Below are positions 58,284 to 64,000 of a DNA stretch of 64,000 nucleotides, in pieces. Under the pieces are notes generated by a model. That model saw only the letters and a program-made list of their open reading frames with translations. It searched no databases and was not told where the DNA came from. Origin of the DNA: Pratylenchus scribneri (taxonomy: Eukaryota > Nematoda > Chromadorea > Rhabditida > Pratylenchidae); contig JAQSEB010000042.1 in NCBI GenBank assembly GCA_030063045.1, positions 558,001 to 622,000 of the forward strand, given 5' to 3'. Position numbers and translations under genes: made by a program. Position 1 is the stretch's first letter. Each line of letters begins with the position of its first letter.

Positions 58284-61200
58284 ATGCTATTCAAATTTCC
58301 CAAATATTCTCAAATAATTTATTCAACAATTTTATTCATTTTAATTTTGAATATAAATTTTTCTGATTTAACTTTAACAAATAATGAAACAATTGTTGAT
58401 GAGCAATTTGCTAATTTATGCAAAGAAATGTCGGAGGATTTGGAGGTTGATTTTTGGTGATAATGGATAAAGGAATTATAAAAATTGAGAAAAAATTTAT
58501 TCATTTAATCACAAATTTACCATTTCTAAAATGGGTATATTGTAGTTTAATTTTAAAAAGATATGACCAAAAAATTCTTAAAAATAATAATTATTCGCAA
58601 AAATCGTATTTCGGCAGTGGAAGGGGATCTTAAGTGACCTAAAAAATTAAATAAAAATTAATTTTTTGGTCAACAATTTTGTAGAACAAACTTCGATTCA
58701 CTCATTGGCATCGGCATTTGAACAAATATAGTGTGCCGTCAAATATTTTTTTTTCGTTGATTCTAAAAATTTTCAAAAAATTTATAAGTTTTTTTTATCA
58801 AGAATATGAATTTAGAAAATTTCAAATTTTTTCATATATTCAAAATTATAATTTTTGGTGTTATGTCGACGAAATATTATAATAAATTACTAAATATATG
58901 ATATGGTCAATTCGTGAATCTTTAAAATATTCGCATTTACTTCTATTGTAAAGAAAATAAAATTAAAATTGGATGCTTATTTATTTAATTAATTCATTAA
59001 TATTTCCTAGTCAAAAATTGCTGAAGTACCTGCCACCATTCTAAACTATCCTGCTGATCGCCGTGACTCACAAAAGGATAACTTCGATAATTATATTGTT
59101 AAAAAAATTGATTTTTTGGCTGCTTCATTGAACAAAATAAATCAAAACATCAAGGAAAAGGATACTTTTTTTTACCATTCTGTCAGCAAATTTGTCAAAA
59201 CAGTCGAAAAAGCCAAAAAAGATGCAGAAAAAGTCAAAAAAGATGCAGAGAGAAATCATGGTTCACTTTTGGAGAGAATTCTGGCCAATAATCCATATCT
59301 CCTCGAAGAAGCAAAAAAAGGTGGCAGAAGGGAATCATGGTTTAATTTAGGGCAGAATTTCAGACATAGATCTATATCCCAGCGAAGAAGTTAAAAAAGA
59401 TTCTGCTGGGATTCATTGTTTAATTTTGGACAAAATTTTGTACAAAAATCCACAACAATTTTTTGCCATTCTGGATCAACTTTTATGGAAAATTGAGGAT
59501 AAAAAATTGAAAAAAGTTGAACAGAAAAATGGCGGAATTTTGATGAAATACACAGAAGACGAGGATGGAGCGAATCATTCCAGAGGGAATATGCTTTCGT
59601 TTCCAAATGAATATATAACATTGCGAAAAACATTCAACAAATTCATAAACAAACTAAAAATTGAAATACGTTACATTCGAAGCATTGTAGCTATTGAGGT
59701 TTAAATTACACAAAAATACAAAAATTGTTTAAAAAAATTATAATTGTTTCATTTATTCTCAAAAATCATCAGGAGATCAGAAGGGTCTAAAAATTAAAGA
59801 AAATTTTTTTTATTATCAATGCTATAGCAACTTAATTATAGTCTCAAAAAAATTCGCCTAAATAGAATATGGGTCAAACATTTTTTGGATGATTCAAAAA
59901 TTCTCAAAAAAAAATATATAAATATTCTCATGTAATATTATCAAAAAAATTTTAAAATTTTTCATAGAAAAATTTCAAAATTATATTTTTTTGGCGGTAT
60001 GCCGACAAAATACCTTTTTTTTAAAAAAAACACCATTCATGAATTTAATTATTATTTTCCTCTTCTTCTCACTTCTAATGGGAAGAAAATAAAATTAAAA
60101 TTAGGTAATTATTTATTATAATTAATTAATTAATTAATTAATTAATGTTTCCTAGTATAAAATTTCTCAACCACCTATCACCATTCTAAACTATCGTGAT
60201 CGCCGAAGAATAAATCCAGCCAGGACGGATTTCGACGATTATATTATCGAAGAAATTGAATTATTGTCTGATTCTTTGAGCAAAATAGAGCAAAATATCA
60301 AGGATAATGAATCTTTATTTGGCAATGCCATCAAGCAATTCGATAATATCTTCGAAAATGCCAAAAAAGATTATTGGAATTTTTATTTAGTTTTTGAAAT
60401 TTTGGACGAAAATCCACACGAATTTTTTGCTATTCTGGATAAACTTTTATGGAAAATTGATGATGCAAATTTGGAAAAAGTTGAACAGAAAAATGGTGAA
60501 ATTTTGATAAAATACAAAGAAAATGAGAGTGGAAGTGGAGTGAATCATTTCGCAGGAAATGTGCTGATAGTTCCAAATGAATATATAATATTGCGAAAAA
60601 TAATCAACAAATATATATATAAACTAAAAATTGATATTCGTTATGTTCGAAGCACTGGAGCTATAATATGAGTTTTTTGAGTCATTTTATATTAATATTT
60701 AAAATAATGTCAAAAAGAAAAAATTTTTAATATTAAAAAATGAAAATATAAATAATATAATTTAAATTAGGAGAAAATTTTATGATTTTTTTGGTTAAAG
60801 CTATTAATATGTAATATTTATTTAAAAAAAATCATTTTTTGCTTAAAAAATTGAGAAAAATATTTACTATTAAATAAAATTAATCAATTATAATATAAAA
60901 TTTTCAAGGCTCGAATGGCAATGACCCCGTCCATGAGAATCCTAGACCGTAAATATTATAAATACAAATCGCCGATGGTCACATCCAAATCAGAATTCAA
61001 CATTTTTATTGTGAATAAAATTAAATTTTTGGCTGATGAATTGAAACGAATAAAGAAAAACACAAATGTTAAGGAATCTTTGTTTGACGATGCCATCAAC
61101 AAATTCGTCAAAATCATCGAAGAAGCCAAAAAAGATGCAGATGGGAATCATGATTTAATTTTGGACAGAATTTTTGGCAAAAATCCACATCAATTTTTTG

Positions 61201-63446
61201 CAATTATGGATCAATTTTTGTGGAAAATTGATGATAAAAAATTGGAAAAAATTGAACAGAAAAATGGCGAAATTTTGATGAAATACACAGAAATAGGCAA
61301 TGTTTCGAATCATTCTAATAATGAAAATATATTTATGGTACCGGATGAATATATAAATTTACGAAAAATAATCAACAAATTCATAAATCGACTGAAAATT
61401 GAAATTGTCTATGGTCAAAGTTTTGGGGCTATCCTGTGAGTTTTTATCATTTTATTTTTTAATATTTTTAATATTTTAGTGAAATAGAAGAAAATTCAAA
61501 ATATAAACAAATTTTCAAAATTAATTTTGATGAAATGGAAAATGAAGCCAAAAATTTTGTCCATAAAAAGGAGGGAAAAATTAGAAAATTAAAGAAAGAA
61601 ATTCGAGAGGAAGGAAGTAAAAAATTGGAGGAAAAATTTATGAAATTGGCTAAAAGGAAAATGAAGGTAAAAAAGAGTAAAAAAATATATTTAACATTTT
61701 CATAAAAAATTCGCAGGATATTCCCAACAAATACAATGAATTATATTTGTATAATTTGTTGAATAATGCAATTATTGATCTTCAAAAAATGTTGGTGGAA
61801 TTGGTGGCCGAAATTGTTGATGGTAAGCAAAATGGAATACATGGAAATTTGGTCCTGGTCGAGCTGATTGTGAAGCCAATGTTGCGGGAAGTTTTTGATG
61901 AGGCCACAACGATGCCGGACACACCCGAAACAAGGAATTTTGTGGAGGCAACTTTTTATATTTTTTTAAATTTTAGATAGAGGTTTTAAAATTGAAATTA
62001 GGAGAAACCGAAACGGATAACCTATATTTTTAAAATACCGGAAACCTGATTTTAAAACCTAAGCACTCTAAAAACCGAAATTGAAATTATGATTAATATT
62101 CATTCATTGAATTACCATTTTAATAAAAAAAATTGAAAAATTAGTGTTTTAAATTTTTTAATATTCCAAATTTTTATGGAGAAATTTATGCAAAACTTAA
62201 ATTAAAATCTTTTAGATAAAATTTTATTATTTCCAATACAGTAAATTAATAAATTAATATTTTTTAATCGAAAAAATTAGGAAATAAAATTAAATATAAA
62301 ATTCAATTTATTTGTTGTTTTTTCAATGTCTCCCATTCATAATTAAGGAAATTGTTGGAAAAGATAAAATCAGAACGATTTGCTTGAGAAGTATCAAAGG
62401 CAGCAGTAGCATATACAATAGAATTAGTGAAAAATTCAAAGGGAAAGATGAAAACGAAATCCCTGTTGAATTCTTCAAATTCGATTATAATTTGGTAGAG
62501 ATGATTAAACAAAATTTGGGATTGCCATCAGATTTTCTCAAAATAGAAAACTTTATCGTCGCAAACACAACTAAAAAAGAGGAAAAAAGAATGGCTGTGC
62601 GCAAATCAAAAGTATACTAATAAAATTCATTTTTATCAAATATAAATTAATGCTTTTTAAAAATATAATTTGTATACTTTTGCAATTTAAGTTTTTTTTC
62701 GGAATCTTTTTAGCTGGAATAGGGAAATAATTTTAATTGTATAGATAAAATTTTAAAGAATGCAAAGACGGTTTCAGTTAGAGAAAATAGATGAAATTTA
62801 AAACCGAAATTGGGAATTTTTGCTCTTTAAAAGCGAAAATAGGAGAACTCTAACGCGAAATTTTTTCCCAAACCAAACCGGAAAAGTCTAAAACCATATT
62901 TCCAATATACAATCATTTGTCTGCTGTCGTATATGGACGGCCAAAAAATTGTAACCATTTTAAATTGAATATATAAGAGAATTAGATTAAATAGGTTGGC
63001 AATAAGGCAATGCTTTGACGTTTAAAGCGTTTTTTTGTGTAGTCTACATAAAATTCCCGCAATTTCGTCGATTCAACTCAAGGGTTAATGCAAAAATACA
63101 TTCTTCTAGTCAATGTCTCTGGCTATAAAATAGGGCATCAAACTAATTAATTTTAACAATAGTTACAAATTGGTCAAAATTTAAATAAAATTCCATTTTT
63201 TATTAGAGAAAAGAAATTTATTCCCCTTTATTTCCACAGATTCGAATTGCAGCTGCCAAATTAATATTGGTCTATGAACGATTGAAGGCGATGTTTTATG
63301 AGGAAGAAGAATTGAATGAAAATGAAAAGAAAAATGCGCAAGAAATAACAGAACTTTTGAGTCAAATTTATATGCAGCCAATACCAGCAAAGCGTTTTGG
63401 TGAATTACTTTATAAATATATATTTGAGAATTTCCAAAATGTATAA
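58284..63446 (+). CDS. Secreted coiled-coil family protein, locus 5, with three tandem N-module exons
   Basis: Exon 1, 58284-58445, is a signal peptide (MLFKFPKYSQIIYSTILFIL). Three N-module copies follow: A (59011-59320 plus 59364-59698), B (60156-60671) and C (60909-61435). Then come a coiled coil 61480-61666, and exons 61717-61947, 62348-62611 and 63240-63446. With C alone the protein has 525 residues; with A plus C, 740. Exon 1 ends in phase 0, and A, B and C all start in phase 0, so each could be chosen. A ends in phase 0 and can also be followed by C. B ends at a TGA beside a damaged donor (atgagt where C has gtgagt), so it may be dead or make a short secreted form. Modules share LLWKIDD, EQKNGEIL and LRKIINKFI motifs. 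The donor at 61948 is GC. Function is not recognised. Confidence 0.7.
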
Positions 63447-63892
63447 TTTGAAATGGCAGTCTTCATTTAGACAATCTGAAACCACGAATATATTCAAGAT
63501 TCAACCTATAAAATTACAAATTATTTATCCATGATTTAATCCGAAATCATTTATGTTAGTTATATATGATAAATCATTTTGTTGAAATTACACAATTGAT
63601 TAGAAATATTTTACAAAGCCAGATTTTGCATTCCATTAAAGAATAATTAGTAAAAATTTCTTGCAGTGAAAAAAATATATAAAAAGTAGTACAAATGTCA
63701 ATATTTTGTAAGTTTATCAATTTATGCGGTTGAAATGTTTTATAATTATTTATTTAAATAATTCAATAACGATTTTTTAAATGTAAATATTTAATTATTT
63801 CCATAAGCAGCAATTCTGTATTTGCAAATTGCAACTATATCTTTTGCCGGTCAAAATTTTTGTAGCGATATAGCAAAATTTACCTATGAGTA
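63447..63892. other. 3' flank of locus 5
   Basis: AT-rich sequence without recognised features. It resembles the downstream flanks of the other family loci in having scattered tttatccat and aattcggctat-like blocks only loosely, so duplication of this flank is not claimed. Confidence 0.35.
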
Positions 63893-64000
63893 AAAATTAG
63901 AGATCGGACGAGACGAGATTCTCGCCGAGATTTTCCGAGATCTCGGTCCGTGAGTCAACTGAGATCCTCGACCGAAATCTCCGTCGGTCTTTTTTCTGGG
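63893..64000. repeat. gagatctcgg-rich repeat, cut by the window end
   Basis: It starts aattagagatcggacgaga and matches the inverse of 57275-57390. It has ccgagatctcgg-like short palindromes and no coding capacity. Confidence 0.55.

Overview
The window is AT-rich eukaryotic DNA with small, heavily spliced genes, GT-AG (and some GC-AG) introns and serpentine chemoreceptor families known only from nematodes (Srv/Srx-like, Srsx, Sra/Srab-like). It therefore reads as a nematode genome. The very high AT content and compact genes suggest a tylenchid such as a root-knot nematode, but that placement is inference. All exon models below were built by eye from splice signals, phase and protein homology.

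Layout. 1-3.5 kb: the 3' end of a LEM-3/ANKLE1-type GIY-YIG endonuclease gene, followed in compatible phase by exons with a LIM-type zinc finger. 4.8-6.8 kb: a bHLH transcription factor with a GC-AG intron inside the bHLH domain. 7-11 kb: a dispersed AT-rich repeat family. 8.9-13 kb: two tandem serpentine-receptor copies, each with a different frameshift. 13.4-13.8 kb (minus): the 3' exons of a Fic-domain AMPylase without its upstream exons. 14.5-18.4 kb: a membrane-anchored DNase I/sphingomyelinase-fold (EEP) hydrolase. 19.0-23.7 kb (minus): an 11-exon multi-pass membrane protein with a small two-TM gene nested in one intron on the other strand. 24.4-25.6 kb: a fold-back element. 27.1-27.8 kb (minus): a metallothionein split into four tiny exons.

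28.9-63.4 kb is dominated by a tandem family of secreted, lysine/glutamate-rich coiled-coil proteins that I do not recognise. Three complete or nearly complete loci (30.2, 44.0 and 58.3 kb), one frameshifted locus (38.1 kb), one degenerate fragment (36 kb) and one remnant (48 kb) share exon structure and upstream blocks. The last locus carries three tandem copies of its second exon. This family is the best candidate for an undescribed system. Secretion and rapid divergence suggest an effector or host/environment-facing role, but no function can be read from the sequence. Two further chemoreceptors (an Srsx at 49.7-53.3 kb and an Sra/Srab-like gene at 54.2-57.0 kb) sit between the last two family loci.

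The introns and spacers hold many small non-autonomous elements: a palindromic family sharing a core ending in aaccggttttagacc, hAT-like elements with CAGGG termini, one with an empty site in a paralogue, and two fold-back elements with minisatellite interiors. No rRNA, tRNA or CRISPR was identified.
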